Part shown: piece by piece, positions 23,342 through 32,897 of the stretch
How the letters are laid out: every line of letters begins with the position of its first letter
Position numbering within the stretch: position 1 is the stretch's first letter
NCBI GenBank assembly: GCA_017551095.1
Contig: JAFZMQ010000011.1
Location: forward strand, 25,773-89,772
Direction of reading: 5' to 3'
DNA: 64,000 nt
DNA from: Clostridia bacterium
GTDB taxonomy: Bacteria > Bacillota > Clostridia > UBA1381
Made by a program: the position numbers and the translations under genes
The notes under the pieces: generated by a model
What the model saw: only the letters and a program-made list of their open reading frames with translations
What the model was told of the DNA's origin: nothing
The model's database searches: none

Positions 23342-24363
23342 ATGAAATCCTCCTCTCCCGAAAGTTCGCCTATGAATGCTGTAATTAGCTTTGCTACATC
23401 CTCGGCATCACTTATGCTTATAGTTTCTACAAGCGTATGCATATATTTAAGCGGAATTGACAAAAGCCCCGTAGGTATTCCCTCACGCACGACCTGTATC
23501 TGCCAAGCGTCTGTGCCTGTGTTTCCACCGTCAACATCTATCTGGAATTTGATGTTATGCTTTTTAGCCGCATTTGTTAAAAGTTCGTACATTTTGGGGT
23601 GAATATTCGGGCCGCAGGTGATAACTGCTCCCCCGCCTATTTCATAGGCACAGTATGAGTTATCAGGCGTGATTCCGTGACACACATCTATTGCAATCGC
23701 AAAATCAGGCTCTACCGAAAATGACGCCGTCATAGCACCAAAGCCGCCGACTTCTTCCTGAACCGAGCAAACTGCATAAACATCAACCGCTAAATTAGAA
23801 ATGTTTTTCATTACATCAATCAAAACTGCAATACTTGCTCTGTCGTCCAGCGATTTCCCCGTAATCTGACCGTCTGCAAGTTCTTCTGCCACTGTTGAAA
23901 ATGAGATTGAATCACCGACAGATACTTGTTTTTTTACTTCCTCAAAGGAAAGTCCGGTGTCTATCGACATATCTTCAATTTTTACCGATTTTTTGTCCTC
24001 GCCGTCCGACATAATATGCGGCGGTTTTGCACCGATTACGCCCTTTAAGTCCTTTTTACCGTGAACAATAACCTCCATTGCGGGAAGTATTCTTGCATCA
24101 ACTCCGCCGACATTGACAAAAGTTATGAACCCGTTTTCGTCAATATTTTTGACCATAAGCCCTATTTCGTCGATATGTGCTTCAATCAGGAGTTTTTTTG
24201 CGTTTGGTTTTCCGCAGTATTTTACCGCTATCACATTTCCTAATGTGTCGATTTTCACCTCGTTACAATAAGGAGAAAGCATATCTTTGATTTCGCCGTT
24301 TATGCGGTATTCAAAACCTGAAATCCCATGCAGTCCGCTTAGCTTTTTTATTAACTCTTTCAC
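23332..24363 (-). CDS. M42-family aminopeptidase, paralogue 1 (GTG start)
   Basis: 343 residues from a GTG at 24363 with GAGGTG five bases upstream. Motifs: EAHIDEIG, LDDRAS, VQEEVGGFGA, AIDVCHG and YMHTLVE. It is the most divergent of the three copies (GGFGA instead of GLRGA, MHT instead of IHS), so the triplication is not recent. It starts 4 bases after murD ends and is probably translated from the same mRNA. Confidence 0.88.
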   Translation of the reverse strand: MKELIKKLSGLHGISGFEYRINGEIKDMLSPYCNEVKIDTLGNVIAVKYCGKPNAKKLLIEAHIDEIGLMVKNIDENGFITFVNVGGVDARILPAMEVIVHGKKDLKGVIGAKPPHIMSDGEDKKSVKIEDMSIDTGLSFEEVKKQVSVGDSISFSTVAEELADGQITGKSLDDRASIAVLIDVMKNISNLAVDVYAVCSVQEEVGGFGAMTASFSVEPDFAIAIDVCHGITPDNSYCAYEIGGGAVITCGPNIHPKMYELLTNAAKKHNIKFQIDVDGGNTGTDAWQIQVVREGIPTGLLSIPLKYMHTLVETISISDAEDVAKLITAFIGELSGEEDFICI

Positions 24364-24367
24364 TTTT

Positions 24368-25726
24368 TCACCTCAGATTATTTACAAAGTCTTTAAAAAG
24401 ATTTCCTCTTTCCTCAAAATTTTTGAACATATCAAAGCTTGTCGATGCCGGTGACAATATTACAATGTCGCCGTCTTTTGCAAGGCTTTTTGCAGTATCT
24501 ACGACTTCCGGATATGTCTCGCATTTTATGATTTTTATATCGGTATCTTTATCATAGTCCTTTAAGGATTTTTCGATTTTATCTGATGTTTTGCCGATAA
24601 GTATCAATATTTTAACCTTTTCCGCAAGATGCGGACCTAAATCGTCATAGGGTATGCCTTTATCTTTTCCACCTGCAATTAAAATCACTTTTTTATCAAA
24701 TACTTTAAGCGTGTTAATTGTGCGGTTGGGGCTGGAATCAATGGAGCTGTTATAGTAGCTTACGCCGTTTAAATTCCTGATGAATTCAATCCTGTGCGGG
24801 ACACCGCCAAAAGTTTTTGCAACCTCCAAAACCGCCTCGTCCGTTGCCAATCCTTCTGTTGCTGCGATTGCCGCCATATAATTTTCAACATTATGCATAC
24901 CGGGAATTTTTATATCGGAAATTTTTAAAACCGGTTTTCCGTTTCTTAAAATAACGCCGTCTTTTAGTGACATATACGCATCTATCTTAGAGGAAAAATC
25001 CAAGAGTTTCCCCTTTGCCTCTTTGCCGATTTTAGCAGTTACATCATTTGCCGCATTGACTATCAGAATATCGTCCTCATTTTGATACCGCATAATGTTC
25101 TTTTTGGCGTCAATGTATTCTTCGTAATCCTTGTGCATATCAAGATGATTTGGTGTAATGTTGGTAATAACCGCAACATCAGGCGATTTTTTCATAGAAT
25201 GCAGTTGGAAGCTGGAAAGCTCCAAAACTACTATATCGCTTTTTTTCATCTTTTCTGTATCGCATAAAAGCGGATTTCCGATATTTCCGCCAAGCCAGAC
25301 TTTATATCCACTCTTTTTCAAAATTTCATAAATCAGCGTTGTAGTTGTTGTTTTTCCGTCACTACCCGTAACTGCGATAATTTTTGACGGGCATACTTCA
25401 AAAAACACTTCCATTTCGCTCGTTATTATAGCACCTTTTTCCTTTGCTTTTATAAGCGACGGATTATCAAACCTGAGCCCCGGAGTTTTAAAAACCATTT
25501 CACCCTCTATATTATCAAGATAGTTTTCGCCCAAAACTGTTTTTACTCCGAGCTTATTCATTTCATCATAAATCTCGCCAAGCTGCTCTTTTGTTCGTTT
25601 ATCGTAGGCGGTGACTTCCGCACCGGCATCCTTTAAGTATTTTATTAGCGGTCTATTGGAAATGCCAATTCCTATTACCGCTATTTTCTTATTTTTAACG
25701 CTGTCTTTGAATTCATTTATGTTCAT
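24368..25726 (-). CDS. murD: UDP-N-acetylmuramoyl-alanine–D-glutamate ligase
   Basis: 452 residues, standard length. N-terminal Rossmann domain (KKIAVIGIGISNRPLI), ATP P-loop VTGSDGKTTTTTL, ELSSFQLHSM, NITPNHLDMHKDYEEY and the C-terminal domain with HRIEFIRNLNGVSYYNSSIDSSP and IAGGKDKGIPYDDL. It adds D-Glu to UDP-MurNAc-L-Ala in the cytosol. The other mur genes (mraY, ftsW, murG) are not nearby; instead it leads a unit with three M42 peptidases. Confidence 0.96.
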   Translation of the reverse strand: MNINEFKDSVKNKKIAVIGIGISNRPLIKYLKDAGAEVTAYDKRTKEQLGEIYDEMNKLGVKTVLGENYLDNIEGEMVFKTPGLRFDNPSLIKAKEKGAIITSEMEVFFEVCPSKIIAVTGSDGKTTTTTLIYEILKKSGYKVWLGGNIGNPLLCDTEKMKKSDIVVLELSSFQLHSMKKSPDVAVITNITPNHLDMHKDYEEYIDAKKNIMRYQNEDDILIVNAANDVTAKIGKEAKGKLLDFSSKIDAYMSLKDGVILRNGKPVLKISDIKIPGMHNVENYMAAIAATEGLATDEAVLEVAKTFGGVPHRIEFIRNLNGVSYYNSSIDSSPNRTINTLKVFDKKVILIAGGKDKGIPYDDLGPHLAEKVKILILIGKTSDKIEKSLKDYDKDTDIKIIKCETYPEVVDTAKSLAKDGDIVILSPASTSFDMFKNFEERGNLFKDFVNNLR

Positions 25727-25765
25727 ATTAAAATCCCTCTCGATTTTTTATTTAGTTACCGTAAT

Positions 25766-25794
25766 ATTATAACACATTCTCCTGAATTTAACAA
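25766..25794 (-). promoter_or_regulatory. Sigma-A promoter of murD
   Basis: Minus strand: TTGTTA (25794–25789), 17 bases, TATAAT (25771–25766), about 40 bases before the murD start. Confidence 0.7.
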
Positions 25795-25803
25795 GGCAAA
25801 TAC

Positions 25804-25834
25804 AAAAAAAGGACTTTATGCAAGTCCTTTTTTT
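25804..25834. terminator. Terminator after ispH–S1
   Basis: AAAGGACTT (25808–25816) pairs with 25822–25830, flanked by A7 and T7. It ends the long upstream gene run and separates it from murD. Confidence 0.88.
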
Positions 25835-25836
25835 CA

Positions 25837-28017
25837 TTATTCTTGCGGCTCTTCCTCTGCCTTTGGTTCTTCTTCCTTAGGCTCTGCCTTTTTCCTTGTT
25901 CTTCTTACAGTCTTTTTAGGAGCTTCTTCCGCAGGTTCTTCTGCCTTTTCTTCCTCTTGGGGAGCTTCCTCTGCCGGTTCAGAAGGTGCAGGAGCTTCTT
26001 CTTTTACTTCGTCTTTTGCATCTTCTTCTGCAATAAACTTTTCAATATCAACAGGAACCGTTTCCTCTTGCGGTACAGGCTCTTCTGCTACTTCTTCCTC
26101 TTTCTTTTCTTCAACAGAAGGAGCAATTAAAGCTCTTATAGAAAGGCTGATTTTATTCAAATCCCAATCAAGTGCTACAACCTTTGCTTCAACTTCCTGA
26201 CCTATTGATAAAACATCCTCAGGTTTACCGATTTTTCTATCTGCAATTTGCGAAATATGGATAAGACCGTCAATATTAGGCATAATCTCTGCAAATGCAC
26301 CAAACGGCATCATACGCACGATTTTACACTTAACAACATCACCTAAGTTAATTTTAGCCTTTGCAATAACCCAAGGATTATCCTCAGCCTTTTTATAGCC
26401 CAAGGAAATCTTTTTGGTTTCAGCATTCAAGTCCTTTATATAAACCTTTAAAACATCGCCTTCGCTTACAACTTCTGACGGGTGCTTAATCTTATTCCAT
26501 GAAAGTTCGGAAACATGAACAAGTCCGTCAATGCCGCCCAAATCAACAAAAGCACCAAAAGATGTAACAGACTTAACTACGCCGGAATACTCCTTGCCGA
26601 TTTCAGCCTCGCTCCAGAATTTGTCCTCAGCTGCCTTCTTTTCTTCTTCAAGAAGAACTCTTACCGAGCCGATTGCTCTCTTTCTTCTCTCATCCATTTC
26701 GATTAGACGGATTTTAACGTTATTGCCAAGCAGCATATCAAGATTTTGAACATATCTTAATGATGCCTGTCTTGCAGGAATGAATATTTGCATATCGTCT
26801 GCAAGGGCAATAACTCCGCCGCGGACAGCCTTGATGATTTTGCCTTCCAAAACAGTCTTGTTTTCAAAAGCTTCTTTCATCTTGTTCCAGCTTTCCATTG
26901 CGATAACTTTCTTTCTGGAAAGGACAACCTTGCCCTCTGCATCGTTTACGCCTACAACGTAAACCTGAATTGTGTCGCCAACCTTAACGATGTCGGATGC
27001 CTTCAAATACGGATCGTCCGACAACTGATCAACTGCAAGTTGACCGTTATATTTAAAGCCGCCGAGGTCCACAATGACCTCATTGTTGCGAATTTCAACA
27101 ACTGTTGCGTCAACAATATCTCCGTTATTCAAAGTTTTTGTTCCGTACTTTTCAAAAAGCTCGGCGAAAGATTCCTCATTTCTGATTTTTTCTTCCATAG
27201 TCGTAAAAACCTCCTCGATAGTTCGTGCCGGAGTTGACGCCCCCGCCGTTATGCCTATCTTTTTATTTTTTATATGTAAATCCTGAGGGATTTCCTCAAA
27301 ATTTTCAATAAAGTAAGTTTCAGGGCAATTTTCGCTTGAAATCTTGAATAGCTTTCCCGTATTTGAGCTTTCCTTGCTTCCTATAACAAACATCATATCC
27401 GAACGTTTTGAAAGCTCTGCCGCCTCACCCTGTCTATCCTTAGTAGCTCCACATATTGTATCAAAAACTAACACCTTTTTGCAAGTATTTTTAATATTTT
27501 GTACTATTTGCACAAAAACATTCCTGTTTATTGTCGTTTGTGCTACAATACATATGGGTTTTTCCGCAAATTCCTGCGGCATTTTAAAGTTTTCATCATA
27601 GGTAATTATAGCATCATCACCGCACCAGCCGTTAATCCCTATCACTTCGGGGTGATTTTTGTCACCTACTATGACAATTTTATAGCCGTTTTTATAATGT
27701 TCTTCTGCTATTTTATGTATTTTAGATACAAAAGGGCATGTCAAGTCGATTATTTTATGGTCTTTAAGCGAGTCTATAACGCTCTTTTTTACCCCGTGTG
27801 TCCGTATGATTACAATCGCACCGCTTGGTATATCTTCGATATTTTCATACGAAAAAACACCGTGCTTTTCCAAGTCGGAAACGACTACGCGATTATGTAT
27901 AAGATGCCCGAGTGTTACAATTTTGCCGTCTTCTCCTTCGATCGCCTCGTATGTTTTTTGAACGGCTCGTTTTACGCCATAGCAAAAACCCGCGGTCTTT
28001 GCAATTTCTATACTCAT
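25837..28017 (-). CDS. ispH: IspH–ribosomal protein S1 fusion protein
   Basis: 726 residues. Residues 1–280 are IspH (HMBPP reductase, the last step of the MEP isoprenoid pathway) with the three [4Fe-4S] cysteines C12, C94 and C189. After a ~15-residue linker come four S1 RNA-binding domains (about 298–370, 385–455, 472–545 and 558–630), e.g. YSGVVKSVTSFGAFVDLGG. The tail (~635–726) is an acidic, Pro/Glu/Lys/Ala-rich low-complexity stretch. The fusion is known from Clostridia and is annotated there as bifunctional. The S1 part is the likely functional S1 equivalent for mRNA binding. Its ATG overlaps the plsC stop by 4 bases. Confidence 0.95.
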   Translation of the reverse strand: MSIEIAKTAGFCYGVKRAVQKTYEAIEGEDGKIVTLGHLIHNRVVVSDLEKHGVFSYENIEDIPSGAIVIIRTHGVKKSVIDSLKDHKIIDLTCPFVSKIHKIAEEHYKNGYKIVIVGDKNHPEVIGINGWCGDDAIITYDENFKMPQEFAEKPICIVAQTTINRNVFVQIVQNIKNTCKKVLVFDTICGATKDRQGEAAELSKRSDMMFVIGSKESSNTGKLFKISSENCPETYFIENFEEIPQDLHIKNKKIGITAGASTPARTIEEVFTTMEEKIRNEESFAELFEKYGTKTLNNGDIVDATVVEIRNNEVIVDLGGFKYNGQLAVDQLSDDPYLKASDIVKVGDTIQVYVVGVNDAEGKVVLSRKKVIAMESWNKMKEAFENKTVLEGKIIKAVRGGVIALADDMQIFIPARQASLRYVQNLDMLLGNNVKIRLIEMDERRKRAIGSVRVLLEEEKKAAEDKFWSEAEIGKEYSGVVKSVTSFGAFVDLGGIDGLVHVSELSWNKIKHPSEVVSEGDVLKVYIKDLNAETKKISLGYKKAEDNPWVIAKAKINLGDVVKCKIVRMMPFGAFAEIMPNIDGLIHISQIADRKIGKPEDVLSIGQEVEAKVVALDWDLNKISLSIRALIAPSVEEKKEEEVAEEPVPQEETVPVDIEKFIAEEDAKDEVKEEAPAPSEPAEEAPQEEEKAEEPAEEAPKKTVRRTRKKAEPKEEEPKAEEEPQE

Positions 28018-28601
28018 TCGGATTCCTCCAAAGAATAGATTTTATCCAGAATTTCCTGACTAAGCTCCGTAAGCTTTTCCGAACTTAATTTTTGGTCATA
28101 GTATTCATCAAGATAAATGGGCTTTCCGTAAATTACCGTGATTTTATGCATAAACTTATACTCACCGCATATTTTAATCGGCAAAACAGGCACTTTCGCA
28201 TGGGTTGCAAACATTGCAACTCCCGGTTTTGCAGGAACAATTTCGTCCTTATCAATTCGTTTGCCCTCCGGAAAAAGCATCATAACCTTATCCTGTTTTA
28301 AAATGCTGAGCCCTGTCTTTACTGCACCAATATCCCCTTTTCCGCGGTTTACAGGGAACGCTCCCAAGGATTTTAAAATATATCCGAATGGCTTAAACTT
28401 AAACAGCTCCTTTTTGCCCATAAACGCAATCTGCCTTTTTGATGTAGCAGCAATAACCACCGGGTCATAGCAAGACCTATGATTTGCGGCATAGATAATT
28501 CCGCCGCTTTTTATCTCATTTTCATTTCCTACCGCTTTAATTCTGAATACAAAAAACAGATAAATCCTGGCAAGAGTGACTGCAAATCTGTAAAACATCA
28601 C
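28014..28601 (-). CDS. plsC: 1-acyl-sn-glycerol-3-phosphate acyltransferase
   Basis: 195 residues, short PlsC type. The acyltransferase motif HX4D is in NHRSCYDPVV, the second block is GAFPVNRGKGD and the third FPEGKRIDKD. A hydrophobic N-terminus serves as membrane anchor. It makes phosphatidic acid from lysophosphatidic acid. It overlaps cmk and ispH by 4 bases each; cmk–plsC–ispH–S1 is a conserved clostridial order. Confidence 0.92.
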   Translation of the reverse strand: MMFYRFAVTLARIYLFFVFRIKAVGNENEIKSGGIIYAANHRSCYDPVVIAATSKRQIAFMGKKELFKFKPFGYILKSLGAFPVNRGKGDIGAVKTGLSILKQDKVMMLFPEGKRIDKDEIVPAKPGVAMFATHAKVPVLPIKICGEYKFMHKITVIYGKPIYLDEYYDQKLSSEKLTELSQEILDKIYSLEESE

Positions 28602-29257
28602 ATTTTCTCCTTTGCAAGTTTTAAAATGCAGTTTTTGACGTCGTCAATAGACATAGTTGTAGTATCAACCAAAATAGCGTCATCCGCTTGTCTTAGCGGT
28701 GCAAATTCACGCTCAGAGTCGTTTTTGTCCCGATATTCAATATCCCTTTTAACCTGTTCAAAATCTGCTGTCTGCCCTTTTTCATGAAGCTCTTTTAATC
28801 GTCTTTTCGCACGTTCGTCGGAAGATGCGGTAAGAAAGATTTTAAGCTCGGCATCAGGTAGAACATATGTGCCTATATCCCTGCCGTCCATAATTACATC
28901 ATGACCTTCTGCAAGTTCGCGTTGAAGTTCAACAAGTTTAAGTCTTACCGCCGGAATAACGGCTATATTCGACGCTCCGATACTCACATCTGCCTCTCTT
29001 ATGCGTTTTGAAACATCTTTTCCGCAGAGAATGATTTTCTGCCCGTCCTCGTCATATTCTATATCAATTTTAATTCTATCCAAAACTTCTTTTGTGAATG
29101 ACTTTTCACAAATTTCAATCCCGTTTTCAATTGCATAGAGTGCTGACGCACGGTACATTGCACCCGTATCTATATAGATAAACCCAAGCTGTCTTGCAAC
29201 TAATTTTGCGATTGAACTTTTTCCTGCACCCGCAGGTCCGTCAATAGCTATTTTCAT
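28598..29257 (-). CDS. cmk: Cytidylate kinase
   Basis: 219 residues. P-loop DGPAGAGKSSIAK, YIDTGAMYRA (nucleotide-monophosphate site), GRDIGTYVLPDAELKIFLTASSDERAKRR and a C-terminal RDKNDSEREFAPL, the CMP-binding segment. It phosphorylates CMP/dCMP for nucleotide recycling. Confidence 0.96.
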   Translation of the reverse strand: MKIAIDGPAGAGKSSIAKLVARQLGFIYIDTGAMYRASALYAIENGIEICEKSFTKEVLDRIKIDIEYDEDGQKIILCGKDVSKRIREADVSIGASNIAVIPAVRLKLVELQRELAEGHDVIMDGRDIGTYVLPDAELKIFLTASSDERAKRRLKELHEKGQTADFEQVKRDIEYRDKNDSEREFAPLRQADDAILVDTTTMSIDDVKNCILKLAKEKM

Positions 29258-29281
29258 AACACTTTTCCTTTCAATGTTGAT

Positions 29282-30499
29282 TCACGCATTTTCTCCTGCT
29301 AAAACGCCTGTTGAAAATGCAATTTGCAGGTTAAATCCGCCTGTATAGGCATCAACGTCAATCATTTCGCCTGCAAAATAAAGACCTTTCACAATTCGTG
29401 ATTCCATAGTTTTTGGATTTATTTCGGAAACCGCAACCCCGCCTGATGTTATTATCGCTTCCCCGATAGGTCTTGCACCTGAAACGGTAAGCGGAAGTGC
29501 CTTAATAACATTTAAAATCCTTTTCCGTTCTTCTTTTGACACGCTTGATGTTTCCTTATGCGGCTCTAATCCTGCAATGCTTATTATAACAGGAATCAGG
29601 GCTTTTGGCAATAGCTCTTCAAGAGAATTTACAAGGTGCTTTTTTGAGAATTTTTCAAAATCTCTTATAATTCTTTTATCAAGCGTTCCCATATCAAGTG
29701 CAGGTTTTAAGTCAATATACGCCTTGCACGGCATTTTATCCTTTATGTGTGCCGATGCGGAAAGTATGATAGGTCCTGAAACTCCGAAATGTGTAAAAAG
29801 CATTTCCCCAAAATCGTTATAGAGTTTTCCGTTTTCATCAAAAAAGCTTATTGAAACATTCTTTAATGTGAGTCCCATCAGGCTTTTAACCCACTTTTCC
29901 TTTGTCACAAGCGGCACAAGCGATGGTTTTATCGGTGTTATCATATGCCCGAGCTTTTTTGCGATTTTATATCCGCTCCCGTCCGAGCCTGTAAGAGGAT
30001 ATGACGCTCCGCCCGTTGCGAGAATCACACTGTCTGCCGCAAAAACGCCCTTATCTGTTTTTACCGCTGAAACTACTCCGTTTTCTGTAACTATATCTAT
30101 TGCATTTGCCTTTATAATCCGTACATTTTTCCCCTTCGCAAATTTAACAAGCGCATCCGCAACATCTTTCGCCCTGTCGCTTTCGGGAAAAACACGCTCC
30201 CCTCTTTCAACCTTTGTAGAAACCCCAAGTTCCTTTAAAAGTTCTATCATATCAACATTTGAAAAATTGTTAAAGGCACTGTATAGAAATTTGCTGTTTG
30301 TCGGAATATTTTCAAAAAACTTATCAATAGGCAGTGCATTTGTTATATTGCATCTGCCTTTTCCCGTGATTCTGAGTTTTCTACCTAAAATATCATTTTT
30401 ATCAATGAGAATAACCTTTTCGGCTCTGTTTTTTGCGATTCCGCAGCTCATAAGCCCTGCTGCTCCGCCGCCGATTATTACAATCGTTCTATCCGTCAT
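29282..30499 (-). CDS. HI0933/YhiN-type FAD-binding flavoprotein
   Basis: 405 residues. The dinucleotide fold IIGGGAAGLMSC, then GRKLRITGKGRCNITN, ATGGASYPLTGSDGSGYKIAKKLGH and the C-terminal signature GGVAVSEINPKTMESR...GLYFAGEMIDVDAYTGGFNLQIAFSTG. This matches the HI0933-type flavoprotein family throughout. The enzymatic role is not settled in the literature I know. Its ATG overlaps the stop codon of the RpiR gene (4 bases). Confidence 0.9.
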   Translation of the reverse strand: MTDRTIVIIGGGAAGLMSCGIAKNRAEKVILIDKNDILGRKLRITGKGRCNITNALPIDKFFENIPTNSKFLYSAFNNFSNVDMIELLKELGVSTKVERGERVFPESDRAKDVADALVKFAKGKNVRIIKANAIDIVTENGVVSAVKTDKGVFAADSVILATGGASYPLTGSDGSGYKIAKKLGHMITPIKPSLVPLVTKEKWVKSLMGLTLKNVSISFFDENGKLYNDFGEMLFTHFGVSGPIILSASAHIKDKMPCKAYIDLKPALDMGTLDKRIIRDFEKFSKKHLVNSLEELLPKALIPVIISIAGLEPHKETSSVSKEERKRILNVIKALPLTVSGARPIGEAIITSGGVAVSEINPKTMESRIVKGLYFAGEMIDVDAYTGGFNLQIAFSTGVLAGENA

Positions 30500-31350
30500 T
30501 TTGTATCATATACTCCGTATTCGTCCCAGATTTTTTCAAGCCGTTCAAAATTTGTATGTAAAAGCTGTCTGTTTTTAAGTCCTACGGAAGCTATAAGCGC
30601 GTTTATAAGACTTATTGCAGCCGTCAGAGAATCCGCAAATGAAGTTGTATCACATTCGGCAAAGAGGCATATATCGGACATATTTGAAACAGGCGAATTT
30701 TTGCTGTCTGTAATTCCGATTACCGTTGCATTGTTTCTTTTTGCGTATTCAAGAGCTTTTATGGTGTTTTGTGAATATCTCGGAAAGCTCATGCCTATAA
30801 ATACATCACCCTCTTTGATATTCATAATCTGCTCAAAAAGGTCATCACCGCCCGTAGATTTTATAAGACGCACATTATCGAAAATCAGATGCAGATAAAA
30901 TCCCGCAAATTCGGCAAGAGCCGCAGCACTCCTCACGCCTGTTATATAAATTCTTTTTGCCGACGATATTGCTTCTACGGCTTCTTCAAACTGTTTTCTA
31001 TCAATATTTTCAAGCGTCTTTTCAATATGCATAATATCCGATTTTAAAACTCTGTCTAAAACGCTCTCCTCGTCCATTTTTTCGTATGTGAGCTCCATTC
31101 TCTGAATTGAGGTGAGTTTTCCTTTCACATAGCTTAAAAGGTTTTTTTGGAAAATCGGATATCCCGAAAAGCCAAGTTTTTCGGCAAATCTGACAACGGT
31201 GGCTTCGCTTACTCCCGTTCTCTCGGACAGCTTTGACACCGTCATATACGCCGTTTTTTCAGGATTATTGATTATAAAATCGGCTATTTTTTTATGACTT
31301 TTACTTAAAGTGTCTCTTTTATCTCTTACAAGAGCTAATATATCAGTCAT
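30496..31350 (-). CDS. MurR/RpiR-family transcriptional regulator
   Basis: 284 residues from the ATG at 31350 (GGATGAGG just upstream); an ATG three codons earlier has no space for a ribosome binding site. N-terminal RpiR helix-turn-helix (YMTVSKLSERTGVSEATVVRFAEKLGFSGYPIF) and C-terminal SIS sugar-isomerase domain (IYITGVRSAAALAEFAGFYL, GMSFPRYSQNTIKALEYAK). Members sense phosphosugars. It overlaps the upstream lipoprotein gene by 8 bases, but there is no sugar gene near it, so target and ligand are unknown. Confidence 0.9.
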   Translation of the reverse strand: MTDILALVRDKRDTLSKSHKKIADFIINNPEKTAYMTVSKLSERTGVSEATVVRFAEKLGFSGYPIFQKNLLSYVKGKLTSIQRMELTYEKMDEESVLDRVLKSDIMHIEKTLENIDRKQFEEAVEAISSAKRIYITGVRSAAALAEFAGFYLHLIFDNVRLIKSTGGDDLFEQIMNIKEGDVFIGMSFPRYSQNTIKALEYAKRNNATVIGITDSKNSPVSNMSDICLFAECDTTSFADSLTAAISLINALIASVGLKNRQLLHTNFERLEKIWDEYGVYDTK

Positions 31351-32893
31351 TTTCCTCATCCTTTTTCACGGCATTGTAAAAATACCATTTTCCTATATTT
31401 TTATACCTTTGCGACAAAGTAGGCTCGGTTATTCCGGAAACATTCGTTCCGTAAAAAACTTCACAAGTGGTGAAAAACAGCGGAACATACGGCGGATTTT
31501 CAGAAAATTTGCGTACTATTTTGCCGACTGTTTCACGGTATTTTTCTTTATCCCGTTCCCCGTAAAGTTTGGAATATAATTCATTTAACTCCGCCACATC
31601 AAATCCAAAATAGTTTTTATTGGAATCAAGCATTTCCAAAGGATTTATAACTGAGCTTGTTTCGATTTCGCCGACAAACATATCAAAATTTCCTGAATTT
31701 ATGCGGCTTAAATATGAGCTATAATCAATTTTTATTACAGAAACCGAAATTCCCAAAGATGAAAGCGTTTCCGCGATTGTATCTGCTATCGTCATACGCT
31801 TTTCATTATTTGAGTTCACTATGAGGTCAAATTCCATCTTCCCGCTTTCATTTTCATAAACGCCGTCAGAAAGCGTATATCCGCTACGCTCTAAAAGCGT
31901 CGCTATATATTCCTGAGAAGTCCCCTCCAAATCCGCTCCGACATATGCCCATGAGTTTGGATTTATTGAACTGTCGCACACCTTGCCATATCCGTAGGCA
32001 TTTTTTTCAAGGATTTTCTGCTTGTCCAGCATAAGCATTATAGCCCGTCTTATTTCCTGTGAAAGCTTTTCCTTTTGTGTATTGAATCCCAAAAATACCA
32101 TATTTGATGAGGTAATCTGCTTTGTTTGGGGATTTCCCGTATTTGCAATTTGCTCCCCTGCCTCTGGAATTATGGCATCTGTTTCATTCACGCCAAACGC
32201 CTCTGCAACGGCGGAATTGTCACGCAAAATCTTTATTATGACCCTTTTTTGCGGTTCATAATCGCCATGCCAGATTGAGTTTGGTATAAAGACTATTTCA
32301 TTTTCGCTTTTGCTTTCAAATCTATAAGCACCCGTGCCTATCGGCACAAAATCCAACCCGTTTACATACCGCGTATTTCTTGAAAGAATCGGGAAAGTCA
32401 GATTATATGCAAAATCAGGTTCTCTGCTATTTAGGTTAATCACAACTTCGTGGTTCGAAGTTGCAGTAAATCCGCTTATTTTTTTTGCCGTTTTTTGATA
32501 GAGTCCGTTTGAGTGTATGAGCTTACTTAAAGTAAAAATTACATCATCTGCCGTGAAATTCGTGCCGTCATGCCACTTTATGTCATCTCTTAAACGCAGC
32601 GTTATCTGCCGTCCGTCGTCAGAAAGCTTGTAGCTTTCAGAAAGAACGGGCACTGCATTCATTTTTTCATCCAATTCAAAAAGCGGCTCATAGACAATAT
32701 TCATAATGCTTTGTATATTAGCTGAAACGGTTTCAAGCGGGTTTAGGTTTCCAGAATTTGCTATCGCGAGTTTTATATCCGAATTATCCTCCAAAACGAC
32801 AAGGGACTCGCTATCCGAGGATTTTTTTTTGCAGCCGCACATTGTTAACAGAATAACAACTATCAGCGTTAAAGACAATATTCGTTTTTGCAT
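31343..32893 (-). CDS. Family 5 solute-binding lipoprotein (oligopeptide/nickel type), orphan
   Basis: 516 residues from the ATG at 32893 (AGAAGGGTG). Lipoprotein signal MQKRILSLTLIVVILLTMCGC, with the lipidated Cys at the end. The SBP_bac_5 domain is recognisable from YEPLFELDEKMNAVPVLSESYKLSDDGRQITLRLRDDIKWHDG and FTADDVIFTLSKL through the hinge IGTGAYRF. Such proteins deliver peptides or metal chelates to an ABC permease, but no permease or ATPase gene is in the window. It could work with transporters elsewhere or as a sensor. It overlaps the RpiR regulator. Confidence 0.88.
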   Translation of the reverse strand: MQKRILSLTLIVVILLTMCGCKKKSSDSESLVVLEDNSDIKLAIANSGNLNPLETVSANIQSIMNIVYEPLFELDEKMNAVPVLSESYKLSDDGRQITLRLRDDIKWHDGTNFTADDVIFTLSKLIHSNGLYQKTAKKISGFTATSNHEVVINLNSREPDFAYNLTFPILSRNTRYVNGLDFVPIGTGAYRFESKSENEIVFIPNSIWHGDYEPQKRVIIKILRDNSAVAEAFGVNETDAIIPEAGEQIANTGNPQTKQITSSNMVFLGFNTQKEKLSQEIRRAIMLMLDKQKILEKNAYGYGKVCDSSINPNSWAYVGADLEGTSQEYIATLLERSGYTLSDGVYENESGKMEFDLIVNSNNEKRMTIADTIAETLSSLGISVSVIKIDYSSYLSRINSGNFDMFVGEIETSSVINPLEMLDSNKNYFGFDVAELNELYSKLYGERDKEKYRETVGKIVRKFSENPPYVPLFFTTCEVFYGTNVSGITEPTLSQRYKNIGKWYFYNAVKKDEEND

Positions 32894-32897
32894 AATA

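Noticed and set aside
25843..26130. Cys/Phe-rich frame on the plus strand
   Set aside because: Antisense shadow of the acidic low-complexity tail of the IspH–S1 protein.
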